Assembly (NCBI GenBank): GCA_030533445.1
Contig: CM060081.1
Span: 2,313,315-2,377,314 of the forward strand
From: Cyprinodon diabolis
Lineage: Eukaryota; Chordata; Actinopteri; Cyprinodontiformes; Cyprinodontidae
Direction of reading: 5' to 3'
DNA: 64,000 nt
Positions within the stretch are counted from its first letter, which is position 1. Each line of letters starts with the position of its first letter. The notes below the pieces were generated by a model. That model had not been told where the DNA came from and did not search any database. It saw only the letters and a list, made by a program, of their open reading frames with translations. The position numbers were made by a program, and so were the translations under genes. Below are positions 32,300 through 42,854 of this stretch, piece after piece.

Positions 32300-33474
32300 C
32301 AGTAGTAGCCATTCAAATTTCCCCACTTTCCTTGATGGGTCCTTGACTGGTCCCCTACAATTCCTTTTTAAACATCAATCTTTGTACTAAAATATTCTTT
32401 CTGTCATGATTTGTGGACATTAAAGGAATAGTACACCCAAAACATGATTAGCCTTCATTTTCTACTCACCCCCATGCTGAACAACACTCTGGAGTACTTT
32501 TTTGATATCTCAAATGCATCTGGAGATCTGGGAGGCTTCTTGCTGTCTGCTGACATTCAAATAATGGAGGTCTATGGCGCCCGAGGCAGAAAGGTCCATA
32601 AAAGTCCACAAAAAACGTGTCAATATTCCTCCATACTGCTCGTCCAATGTATTCCAAGTGTCCTGAGTGGGTAGCGTCCATAATTTACTCGAAACGAAGT
32701 CATTTAGAATGTTTTTAGAGCATAAACAGTAGTGTATAGGATTTCCTAAAAGCGCGTTCACGAGTCTACGGAAACCGCGGCAGACCAAACCAGATGAAAG
32801 TGCGCATTCAGCTCGGCAAAGAACTCATGCTCTTCCTCAACACTGAAGTCCTCAGACATTTTTCTTTCGTTGTTTCTTTCTTTGCACAGGTAAACAGCAC
32901 ATTTCTTCTTCTACGCTTGCATTATCAAGAGCAGACGCTGAATGCGCACTTTCATCTGGTTTGGTCTGCCGCGGTTTCCGTAGGCTCGTGAACTCGCAGG
33001 CGCGCGCTTTTAGGAAATCCTATACTCTACTGTTTATGCTCTAAAAACATTCTAAATGACTTCGTTTCGAGTAAATTATGGACGCTACCCACTCAGGACA
33101 CTTGGAATACATTGGACGAGCAGTAACGAGGAATATTGACACGTTTTTTGTGGACTTTTATGGACCTTTCTGCCTCGGGCGCCATAGACCTCCATTATTT
33201 GAATGTCAGCAGGCAGCAAGAAGCCTCCCAGATCTCCAGATGCATTTGAGATATCAAAAAAGTACTCCAGAGTGTTGTTCAGCATGGGGGGTGAGTAGAA
33301 AATGAAGGCTAATCATGTTTTGGGTGTACTATTCCTTTAAGATCCAAAGACAAGCGCCATCTCCTGGTCAGACCCTGTAATTCAGTGAAAGGGTGGAGTC
33401 AGCCAGTGGCTGGAAGTGGGCTGCCATTCGTCTGGCGTTTGACTGGGAAGGGCCATTTTGAATGGCTGCTACTG
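32300..33474. mobile_element. mariner-type MITE, copy 2, split by a palindromic TTAA element
   Basis: The ends CAGTAGTAGCCATTCAAA and GAATGGCTGCTACTG are flanked by TA (32298-32299 and 33475-33476). The sequence is the reverse of the 261 bp copy at 13268-13528, with a 913 bp insertion (32424-33336) in the middle. It lies in the large nfasc intron. Confidence 0.85.
32424..33336 (+). mobile_element. palindromic TTAA-target MITE, complete copy
   Basis: 913 bp. The left end AGGAATAGTACACCCAAAAC and its inverse at the right end are flanked by TTAA (32420-32423 and 33337-33340). The two arms, each about 400 bp, are almost perfect inverted copies. A loop of about 120 bp (about 32816-32935) holds a minus-strand short frame starting MSEDFSVEEEHEFF. 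The arms differ by a small insertion (CGCAGGCGCGCG) only on the right. The 60-90-codon frames reported on both strands are arm repeats, not genes. The type resembles the very common fish MITEs ending in GTTCACCC/GGTGAAC-like motifs. Confidence 0.88.
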
Positions 33475-33476
33475 TA

Positions 33477-35039
33477 GCTGCATATCTAAAAGTCCTTTAC
33501 ATACATGTACAGTCCATAAAAATAATACATTTAACATTGCATGGTTTAATAACCTGTTCCCTAATGTAACCCAACTATTGACAAACCCAAATCAATTAAC
33601 CACAAAACACAGAACTGGAAAAAAGGAATCACTGAAAATTAGGGGTGCAACTAACAATTATTTTGCAAATCGATTAATCTGTCGATTATTTTTAATCAGA
33701 TAGCCAAAGGTTCCTCAAAAAGTATTTTTTTTTACCAAGTTAAAACAGGCGAAACTAAAACTTTTCCACTGGATAAAGTTGGATAAAGTTCTGGATAAAT
33801 CTGATTGACAGAGAATTTTTTTTTTTAACTTAAATGCAAAATGTTTATATATATTTTTAACAATCTTGGTATAATTGCTGCTTTAAGCGGATCGCTCTGT
33901 CAGCTAAAGGCCTGTTCTACAGTCTCTTAGTATCTCTATAATCGATTAATTGTTTCAGAACAATGGACATAGAAGATTTTAGTCACGTTTATAAGAGTGT
34001 GACATTAGGAGATATAGATACAATTTTCCATATTTTAAAGCCCTTTAGACCTTCAATAGTGGATTTTTATAATATTGACTGAAAGCAATAAAGAACAAAT
34101 ATATGTTTTTAAATATAGATATATAAAAAAAATAGGATTCAACAGATTTCTTTAATAGAAATAAATAAATTAACTTCACAGCAGAAAGAAAAATATCCAT
34201 AATACTGGTTTAATTGATTTCATTTAATGAATGAAAATATATATTTGTGTTAATGATGGAAGGAACCAGTGCTTGAATCTTTCAGAAACATTTCATCCAC
34301 CATGCTTGCTGGACTGTGGGAGACTGGTGCAACTCTCCACTAATCACTGGCTCAAAAGCATGGTGCACTACAGAAAGATCGCAGTCTATCACGGTACGCT
34401 CACCAGTAACACCAGTTCCTCTGAATAAACAAGATGATTTATTGTCTGGAGGTTATAATAATAGTCTGCACCCACCTAAGAACTGATATGGCTTCATATT
34501 AGACATCAACAGATTGATGTGCACTTTTGATTTCAAACCCTAAAAGTGTTTCCACGTTTATGCAGTTGGTCAGAGTTGAGATGTTCTGATCCGTAATCCC
34601 ATCCACTGTCGCTTGATGCTCGCCTATAAACTTAGCAGTAATGTTTTAGAAGTAGGATGAGTTTGAATCTCTCTGTGTGATTTTATTGACTCGACTTTTC
34701 GTGGATTTTTGCAGTAACCCGACTTAAAAATAATTCTTTGAATGTAGCGTTTAGCAGCACATTAGATAGAATGCAGTTTCAGCATGCAAGGAGAACATCA
34801 GAAAGACGCATGCATCCCTGAACCACAGACTCCATCGCCCACAACTTATCATCTTAATGTTTCCAAATATCTTTCCCAGATTGAGTTTTCAAATCGTTTC
34901 ACAGCGGTCAGGAATGTTTGTAGATCAGACACTTCAAAACGTTCTCGGAGCTGTAGAGCAACAGGATTATTTTCTCTGATGTGAAATGTGTTTTGGAACC
35001 AGCACCACCAACCAGCAGAACCTAAAGAGTCAATGAAAA
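33477..35039. other. nfasc intron; includes a truncated hAT-like MITE end at 33640
   Basis: Mostly unique AT-rich intronic DNA. At 33640 a TAGGGGTGCAACTAACAAT motif followed by ATCGATTAATC-like runs (to about 33950) resembles one end of a common fish hAT MITE; the opposite end is missing. Short frames at 34231-34428 and 34784-34984 have no domains. Confidence 0.4.
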
Positions 35040-35188
35040 TGTTCCCTTACATCCTGTTAGATCTCAGTGCTGCATTTGCTCATAATATTCTTTTAGAAAG
35101 ACGTTAATGACGAATCTTGCTCATGCTCCAGTATTACCACTGGAGCACCACAGGGATCAGTGCTAGGACCAATTCTCTTTATTTTGCA

Positions 35189-36691
35189 CACTGCTCATAA
35201 AAATAAAGGAAAACATCAACAACACACTATAACTTTTATTTAATCAAACGTATGTGAACTTAAACTGTCCATTTAGGAAGCTACACTGATTGACAATCAA
35301 TTCCACATGCTGCTGTACAAATGGGAATTATTGGCAATTAGCGAGACACACCGAATAAAGGAGTGGTTCTGTAGGTGGGGACCACAGACCACTTCTCAGT
35401 ACCTGTGATTTCTGGCTGATGTTTGGGTCTCTTTTAAACGTTGGTGGTGCTTTCACACTCGTGATAGCAGGAGACGGACTCTACAACCCACTCAAGTGGC
35501 TCAGGTAGTGCAGCTCCTCCAGGAAGGCACATCAATATAAGCTATGGCAAGAGGGTTTGCTGTGTCTGTCAGCATAGTCTCCAGAGGCTCAAGGTACTAC
35601 CAGGATACAGGCCAGTACACCAGGAAATGGGGAGGAGACTTTAGGAGGGCAACAACCAAGCAGCAGGGCTGCTACCTCTGCCTTAGTGCAAGGAGGAACA
35701 TGAGGAGCACTGCCAGAGCCCTGCTAAATGACCTCAGCCAGGCCACAAATGTTCATGCGTCTGCACAAATGACTAGAAACAGACTCCATGAGGATGGTAA
35801 GAGGGCCTTATGTCCACGGACAGACAATACCAAGCAGGACGCCAGAGAACAACAGCATTGACAAATTCTCCACTGGGTGCCTGTGCTCTTCATAGATGAA
35901 AGCAGGTTCACACTGAACAGAGTTTTGAGACACCGTGGAGAGCGATCTGCTACCTTCAACATCCTTCAGCATGACCGCTTTGGCAGTGGGTCAGTAATAG
36001 TGTGGGATGGTATTTCTTTGGAGGGTTGCACAACCCTCCATGTGATCGCCAGAGGTAGTGTGACTACCGTTATGTACCGAGATGAGATCCTCAGACCCCT
36101 GGTGAGGCCATATGCTGGTGTTGTTGGCCCTGGGTTCTTCCCAATGCAGGAAAATGCTAGAGCTCATGTGGCTGGAGTGTGATAGCAGTGCCTGCATAAT
36201 GAAGACCGGCCTGCCCATTCCCCAGACCTGAATCCCATTGAGCATATCTATGACATCATTTCTGGATCCATCCACCAACTTCATATTGCACCACAGACTG
36301 TCCAGGAGGTGGAGCATGCTTTAGTCCAGGTCTGTGAGGAGATCCCTCAATAGACCATCCACCTCCTCATCAGGAGCAGCCCAGGCATTGTAGGGAGGTC
36401 ATTGAGGCAGGTGGAGGCCACACACAACACTGAGCCTCATTCTGACCTGTTTGAAGGACATTATATCGAAGCCGGATCAGCATGAAGGGTTTTTCTACTT
36501 TAATTACCCGTATGTTTGTGACTCCAAATCCTGGCCACCATTTCTTAACAACTTTGATTTCCATTGATGATTTTTGTGTGATTTTTTTTTGTCAACAACT
36601 TTGTGCAAAACAAAGTATTCAATGAGAATATTTCATTTATTCAAATCTAAGACATGTAATTTGAGTGTTCCCTTTATTATTTTGAGCAATG
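35189..36691 (+). mobile_element. Tc1-like transposon inserted in a LINE
   Basis: The left end CACTGCTCATAAAAATAAAG pairs with the right end CTTTATTATTTTGAGCAATG. The right flank is TA and the left CA, a decayed TA duplication. It interrupts LINE codons cleanly: joining the flanks restores an [11 protein letters not shown] reading. 1503 bp with a broken transposase (35479-36353). Confidence 0.85.
35479..36353 (+). pseudogene. Tc1-type transposase, broken
   Basis: One frame runs from about 35479 to TAG at 36351-36353 with internal stops, including TAA near 35541, TGA at 35859 and TGA-TAG at 36180-36185. The N-terminus has helix-turn-helix character ([20 protein letters not shown]). The catalytic region has VLFIDESRFTLN, the first Asp. 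MQENARAHVAGV follows, where the expected second catalytic Asp (QDNA) is Glu, and then SPDLNPIEHIYD with the final Glu. The spacing before PIEH is shortened by about five codons. A lost catalytic Asp and several stops make it dead. Confidence 0.85.
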
Positions 36692-36693
36692 TA

Positions 36694-37587
36694 TATGCTT
36701 CCAATTGGTAGAGTTATTAGACAGCATGGGATTAATTTCCACCGTTATGCTGATGATACCCAGCTATATCTGTCTATAATCCAGATGAAGCTAACCCATT
36801 ACATAGATTACAGGCATGTCTTGAAGACATAAAAACCTGGATGACTCTTAACTTTCTGCTTCTGAATGCAGACAAAACAGAAGTTACAGTCTTTGGACCA
36901 GAGTCTGTGAAAAAGAAGCTGATTAGCCAGTCACTTCATTTGGATGGGATTAAACTGATTTCAGATAATAAAGTAAAAAATCTTGGTGTTATTTTTGATC
37001 AGGACCTGTCATTTAAATCCCAGATCAAAGAGGTTTCTAGAATTTCCTTCTTTCATCTGAGGAATATTGCAAAAATGAGAAATCTCCTGTCCAGGGGTGA
37101 TGCTGAGAAACTAGTCCATGCATTTGTTACTTCAAGGCTGGACTATTGTAATTCTTTACTATCAGGAAGTCCACAAACTGTAGTTAAAAGCCTTCAGCTG
37201 ATCCAAAATGCTGCAGCCAGAGTTCTGATGAAAATGAAAAAGAGAGATCATATTTCTCCTATCCTGGCTTCTCTTCATTGGCTTCCTGTTAAATCCAGAA
37301 TAGAATTTAAAATCCTCCTTCTCACATATAAAGCCTTAAATGGCCAAGCTCCATCTGATATCAGAGATCTGATTGTTCCTTATGTTCCTAACAGAGCACT
37401 TCGCTCTCAATCTGCAGGTTTACTAGTGGTTCCTAGAATTTCTAAAAGTAGAATGGGAGGCAGATCTTTTAGTTATCAGGCTCCTCTCCTGTGGAACCAA
37501 CTACCAGTTTTAGTCCGTGAGGCAGACACCCTGTCTACTTTTAAGGCTAGGCTTAAAACTTTCCTTTTTGATAAAGCTTCTAGTTAG
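36694..37587 (+). pseudogene. L2-like LINE reverse transcriptase, C-terminal half
   Basis: It begins in motif C ([12 protein letters not shown]), has a one-base frameshift near 36775, then a long open frame (36841-37587, 248 codons). This reads NADKTEVTVFGPESVKK, VKNLGVIFDQDLSFKSQI, KLVHAFVTSRLDYCNSLL and LHWLPVKSRIEFKILLLTYK, ending LKTFLFDKASS. It is the conserved thumb/C-terminal part of L2/CR1-type LINE proteins. It has lost its N-terminal endonuclease and most RT motifs, so it is not functional, although the open frame is long. Confidence 0.85.
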
Positions 37588-38305
37588 AGTGGCTCAGGTT
37601 ATCCTGAGCTGTCTTTAAAGTTATGCTGCTATAGGCTTAGACTGCTGGAGGACATAGGGACCCCTTTTTCATCATTCTGCTTCATTCTATCTCTATTCTC
37701 CCACTCTGCAGAATCTGTTAGTTCAATCTCTAACGTTCTGCTCTCTCTGCTTTTTCTCATAGTAGCTTCATCCGGTCTGTTCCTGTTTGGCTGTGACTCC
37801 ATCCTGGAGAGAAATATCAGCTGTACTGCTGCCATCAACACCTTCGTTTATAGATGTTGGAGATTGGCCTGTTTTTCAGTGTAGTCCTGTTTCTCTGACT
37901 GTGACTGGCTGGATGTGCTCTCTTCATCCTCTGACATGGGAGCTGGCTCGGAGCTCGTCTGCCTGGCTGTGTGTTTCCTGGACGGGGCCGCCTGTGGAGC
38001 TGGTTGACAGTTGCCTTTTGTATCTATGCTTCTTTTTCTATGTCTGCTTCTGTCTCCTTGAACCCCAGTGGGCCTCAGCAGATGGCCGCTCACACTGAGC
38101 CTGGTTCTGCTCGACATTCCTTTCTTTCAATGTGGAGAAGAGTTTTTCCTCTCCACTGTCGCTTCATGCATGCTTAGTGTGAGGGATTGCTGTAGAGTCA
38201 ATGAGTCGATGCTGAAACTGAATCACTGGATGATCTGGTGAACTGTAAAGTGTCTTGAGATGACGTGTGTTGTGAATTGGCAAATTAGAAATAAACTGAA
38301 TTGAA

Positions 38306-39349
38306 ATAGTAAATATTTGTATAACCGCCTTTTATGTAAAGAAAATAAGAGGATCAAAGGAGGAACCACTCAAAGTTATTATGTTGTAGTATGACTATAG
38401 CTTAATGCTTAATATAAAGGCAACAAAAATCTATTTAAAGCCATACAGCTGACAGAATAAATAAAAAAAATGATCGAAGATCCAACAGTGCAAGCTCTTT
38501 GGTCTTCCAGATCAAGCTCCAGCTGATTGTCCCCTCCCCATATCAAACCCAAATCATGCACAGAGTCGTGCCGGAACCAATGTACCTGTTCTCATTTTCG
38601 TTCCTGTCACGAACAGAGGAACCATTTCCGCATTTGGAAGAAAAAGGGTTGAAATGTGAGGAATCGTGGGGGGGGCAGAAGGGGTGCAGAGAAAAAGATA
38701 GAAATGACAAAACACAAGCTCCACTATGTGCAAACACGGGAGACCTTTCATGGACACAAACACGCCCGGTTAAATGAAGGGACCTCAATCTGAGCAAGGA
38801 TCTGCTCACAAAAGCAACAATCTAAACAGCAGAGGTGGAAAAGTTACACAGTTAGTAAATGAACTAAACTTCCTTAATTGGAAACGATTAATTGTGTCAA
38901 TCAAAGAGCAGCTCATAACATAAAACTATGTCTGACATTTTATACCTTTAAATTCACCTTCGTCTCTCTAAAGAGCTGATTTTCGTTTGAAAGCTCAATA
39001 AAAGCTTAATAATAATATTAGGCTTTTATTTATTAATTTTAGGTCTCCAGACTTAGAGCAGAACGTTTGTTAAGCTTCAGTTTTTTTTTTGCACTAAGGA
39101 GGTTTCAGGGAAAAATACATAAAGATTTGTTGAAGCTCCGACGCACACAGTTAAGGGTAAATGTTAGAGCTTGTGTGTATTAATCACAGATTAAGAAGAT
39201 CTTTTTAATAAGATGAATATTAGATGAAAGCAGATGTTGGATGGAAATAAGGATAAAAACCACAGAGATCAGTTGAACCTGGAAGGAGCAAAAGACAAAT
39301 CACTTACAAGGATGGATATGAGGGCAAATGATCATTCCCACCTAAAAGC
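38306..39349. other. nfasc intron, no gene recognised
   Basis: Overlapping frames on both strands at 38499-38809 have no recognisable domain. I see no transposon ends or RNA genes. Confidence 0.4.
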
Positions 39350-39425
39350 CTGAACACACCGAATCCGATTCTGTGTCCGATCTGACAGAAACCTGTGTCA
39401 GATCAGGTCATGGCGTTTAGTGCTC

Positions 39426-40188
39426 ATTAGGGATGGAGCGGTTTATGAAAACCGTCCGAACCGTTCGGTTCGACTGTCTTGGTTCGATTCGCGTGTGTTG
39501 CATTCGGTTCATGCGCTGCTCCTTTTTCTCATAGGCGAAGCGTTTACACTCCAGAGCAGAAGGTGGCGGTACTGCGACCAAAGCCAACCACCAGTAGTAA
39601 ACAAGAAGAAGAAGAAGCGAAGCAGCGTAGCCGGGTGTAGCTGAAAAAAATCAGTTGTTGTGGAGAATTGTGTGGGTATGGCGAGTGGGAAAGAACAGGA
39701 GTTGGAAGACGCGCCAGCAGCACTTTATAGGTCTGCTGTATGGGACCACTTAGCATTTAGAGTGACCTACGATGACGGCGGAAAGAAAGCTGTGGATAAA
39801 AGTGCAACAGTGTGCAAGCATTGTGCAACACGTTTGTTTATGTTAACAGCAACACGACCAACATGTCAGGCTAACCCCGAAATCCCACATACTCCATCAG
39901 CGCTCCGCCCCGCTGCGCTCCAGACCGGCTGCACAAAGCAAAGCCTGCAGCCTCCACTGTGGCTCCCGTCGCTCCGCTCTGAGTCCCTTGGAAGCGGATC
40001 TTTAAAAATAATTACAATTCATTAATTTTTTTGGATTTTTTCATTAATTTCATAAATTTTCATTTTTTCATAAATGTTTATAATTTTTATAAATTTTTTT
40101 ATTTTTGGATGTAACAATAAATAAACATATTTATAACACCGAAACCGTGAACCGAACCGAACCGATTTTGTGAACCGTTCCACCCCTC
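39426..40188 (+). mobile_element. hAT-like element with BED zinc-finger remnant (nested)
   Basis: The left end AGGGATGGAGCGGTTTATG pairs with the right end GTGAACCGTTCCACCCCT. Internal runs of CGAACCGTTCGGTTCG and GAACCGAACCGAACCG are subterminal repeats. A plus frame encodes half a BED finger (39660-39900). The target duplication is not clear. Ends of this style are common for fish hAT MITEs. Confidence 0.65.
39660..39900 (+). pseudogene. BED-type zinc finger, truncated hAT transposase N-terminus
   Basis: From ATG 39660 the frame reads SAVWDHLAFRVTYDDGGKKA, then TVCKHCATRLF. This matches the first half of a BED finger as found in ZBED1-like hAT transposases: the aromatic Trp and Phe and the Cys-x2-Cys pair are present. 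The second half (His pair) is missing; after TATRPTC the frame runs into a Pro/Ala-rich stretch unrelated to the family. It cannot form a complete zinc site. Confidence 0.6.
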
Positions 40189-40266
40189 ATATGAAGTCAG
40201 TGGGGATGGACACACCCAACACGATTTCCTGCAGGGGGCAGCATAGCTCCGACTGAGATAGAGCCC

Positions 40267-41202
40267 TGGGGTCCGTTTAACGAAGCAGGTTTAACAAATT
40301 CAGATTCAAATCCTCAACTCTAAATTAATCTAGCCTAAAGTCGGGAACTCTGAGTGTTCGGTTTCACAACAGCTGCTATCAATTACTTCAATCAACTCTA
40401 ACTAGGTCCACTCAGAGTTAAGCACGTGCGCAACAAGTACCAAAAGCAACTGCAAGCAACAGGAAGTGCCTATTTCACCACACTGGAACCAACACTGGAG
40501 ATTTTAAGGCAGAAAAAAAATCTAAAATAAAAAAAGGAGAATGTGTTTAAAGACAGAGAAACAGCGCTACAGCTGCAAAGGAGAGGAAGATGGAGAAGAC
40601 TGTTGCTTGAGTTAATGCGTAAGTTTATATGAGGGCAACTATGGCAGGCCGTTTTTACATTTATTAAAAGCATTCCTCTCTGTTGATTCTTCCTGATCAA
40701 AATCACACTCCTATACTGAACTATAAGATATTTTAATCACATTTTTGTAGCAGAAACTGGATTTTAGAAATAAAAAAAACCAAAATCATACTAGTAGAAA
40801 TGAAGTTTTATACATCTAGAAATGTTTATACATTTTAACTGGCTGTTCTGACATTTTTTCATAGTTAAAATAATAAAAATAATGACTAGTAATATTGGCA
40901 ATATGGAGATCTGAAATTACTATCTAGACATCAAGGATGTTTATTCTAGATGTGGAAAATGTCGTTTTGTTTGAAATTGTCATTTAGAGAAATCTGACTT
41001 TATCAGGAAATAAAACTGTGATTGGCTATAAGGAGAGCGGAGATAGACTGAAGAAAACCTGCTGCTGACCAGGATGTTACTACGGCAACAGAAAGAGAGG
41101 TTGAGGAAACTCTCTTTGTGAACTGAAAACGTCAGAGTTTCCCTGTTTTTAGGTTAAACAACTTAGAGTTTTCCCAAACCTGCTTCATGAAATGGACCCC
41201 AG
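40267..41202. mobile_element. inverted-repeat DNA element, about 0.94 kb (nested)
   Basis: The left end TGGGGTCCGTTTAACGAAGC and the right end GCTTCATGAAATGGACCCCA are imperfect inverted repeats extending into AGGTTTAAC and AAACCTG. A second pair of inverted ACTCTGAGTG and CTCAGAGTT blocks lies near the left end. I recognise no transposase. Class unknown. Confidence 0.65.
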
Positions 41203-42197
41203 GTCTATTTTAGTCAGACTACGCAGCAATTCCGCAGCAATTTCATGGGCCTGACAGGAAGACAGACGCGGTTACAAAGAAAAACTCATCCGCTTTGGAG
41301 GAAAATCCAAAATAAAATCTGTTAATCTCACGGGGAAAGAGTCAGTTTGGAGTCGCTCATCGCTCTTATAGTGAGCAGGACAGACTGGAGCAAAAACAAT
41401 GAATGAAACATTAAAATAGAAAACTTTCCCCATGACAGGAGTTCAGGAGGACAGAAAACGGATAAAGTAGTGATCCTCTTTGAGCCTCACAGAAACCAAA
41501 ATAAGGAGGAGCAGACAGAGCAGGTAAACGCAGCGTATCTCTCTCACCTCTTTATGGAACAAAGAAAGAAAAACTTCCCAGATCTCTCTGAGAATCACCT
41601 CTCTGCCTCAGTCACCATAGAAACCGTCCCACAGAGTTTATTGCTGTGTTTTTTCTTTAGACGGAGATCTCATTATGTTTTTAATAGGCGAACATTCTCT
41701 ATCTGTTCTGGTTCTAGATACTGCAAAGACTTCTTAAGTAGAGCTTTGCCTTATAGAATGTGTTATTTATTTATTTTAAATAACGTTTATAATCTGTTCT
41801 GGTCAATTGTGGGAAATTATTTTAATAGCACAGAGACAGAAGAGAATAAAATCTACACAGATCTTCACATCCTGCCTAGTCGGAGCCTCTCTATATGCAG
41901 TCAGTGGGACATGGAAAAAATTGAGATGGGAGATTAAAAAGTCGGATGTAACTGGTGTGTTCAGGCCTTTACACTGAGGTGGACTGATATAAACACGCTA
42001 ATATTATAGGAGCCTCTTCACATGAAGCCCGAGGTTCTGGTTCATGAAATCAGTTTATGTTTGGAATAAATTAGCATCATTTTAAAGCAAACACTAAGTA
42101 CACATTAAATCACTTCCATGACATTTCTAGCTCTACTCTTTTAAAATGAGCTGCGCTTAATAGATGTGAATGCAAAGAGCTGTTTGTTTATACTTAC

Positions 42198-42267
42198 TGG
42201 TAGTCAAAGGATCCGTCGGGATCTTTGTGATCCACTGAGTCCAGGGGGAGATCTTTTTTGTCACGAA
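42198..42267 (-). CDS. nfasc: neurofascin cytoplasmic exon (70 bp)
   Basis: The minus strand reads RDKKDLPLDSVDHKDPDGSF then DY, between acceptor TTTCTGTCAG (42268 onwards) and donor GTAAGT (42192-42197). It enters in phase 1 and leaves in phase 2, fitting both neighbours exactly. This is the juxtamembrane cytoplasmic segment of neurofascin, linking the transmembrane exon to the ankyrin-binding exon. The KKDLPL and DGSFDY blocks are the conserved anchors. L1-family genes often have a 12 bp RSLE mini-exon right after this one; I did not find one by eye in the following 10 kb intron, which does not exclude it. Confidence 0.95.
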
Positions 42268-42446
42268 CTGACAGAAACAGGAACAGAAGTTTAATCAGAA
42301 CATCACAACTGTTTCATCTACAGAAGCCTTCATGCTTGTTTTTCAGGTTGGTTAAAAAAAGCAAATTTCTGCCAGTGTGACTCCAGAGTGTCACCTCACA
42401 GTCTGCACACTCTGCTGTCAAAAAAAAAAGTTTTTTTATATTCATA

Positions 42447-42710
42447 CACTGCATAATAATAGAAATCTAAAAAAGTATTTTTTTCTTAAAATAAATGCTT
42501 TTTTTTCTTGAATTGAGGAGGTAAATAAGACTGTTTGCCAATGGAATTTAAAATAAACAACAATGTCATTGTCATATTTCAAGTACATATTACCTAATTA
42601 TCTTATTTTAAGAGTAAATATACTTATTCTATTGGAAAATCATCTTATTTACCTGATCAAATTAAAGGTAAATACACTTAATTTAAGAAATGTTGATTGT
42701 TTTTGCAGTG
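42447..42710. mobile_element. CACTGCA/TGCAGTG MITE, nearly complete
   Basis: 264 bp starting CACTGCATAATAATAG and ending GATTGTTTTTGCAGTG. The AT-rich body contains TTTGCCAATGG and, inverted, CTATTGGAAAATC. Fragments of the same family occur at 12950-13250, 17716-18050 and about 21740-21813. No clear duplication. It lies 180 bp upstream of the 42.2 kb nfasc exon acceptor. Confidence 0.55.
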
Positions 42711-42854
42711 AACATTTTCCAGTTCATCAAACTTTAAAATCAGTCAATAACTGCAGTAAATACAACAAACGCGTCTTAGATGAGGATCGCATTCATCAGG
42801 AGAAAGGAGCTACTGAACGCAGAGAGCAGAAAAAAATATTTTGTGGATGTTTAA

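Larger units (their letters stand above)
35040..38305 (+). mobile_element. L2-like LINE, 5' truncated, split by a Tc1 element
   Basis: The left part (about 35040-35188) reads the RT motif A/B region (LLDLSAAFAHNILL, then TTGAPQGSVLGPILF after small changes). The right part resumes at 36692 with [20 protein letters not shown] and continues to the 3' untranslated region ending AAATAAACTGAATTGAA near 38305. Between them lies a 1503 bp Tc1 element. The 3' region matches 1-83, 16204-16880 and 18650-18800. The frames at 37787-38177 are untranslated-region shadows. Confidence 0.85.
39350..41972. mobile_element. large inverted-repeat element containing two further elements
   Basis: The left end AGCCTGAACACACCGAATC near 39350 pairs with GGTGTGTTCAGGCCTTT near 41956-41972. 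Inside lie a hAT BED-finger element (about 39426-40188) and another inverted-repeat element (40267-41202). The outer element's own sequence reappears between and after them. An open frame at 41470-41937 (155 codons, plus) belongs to the outer element; I do not recognise it. Superfamily uncertain; a 3 bp TAA/TAC-like flank would suit PIF/Harbinger. Confidence 0.55.

Noticed and set aside
37787..38177. Open frames starting MAVTPSWREIS here and at 16340 and 18451
   Set aside because: They all fall in the 3' untranslated region of the L2-like LINE and exist because that repeat is copied, not because a protein is encoded.
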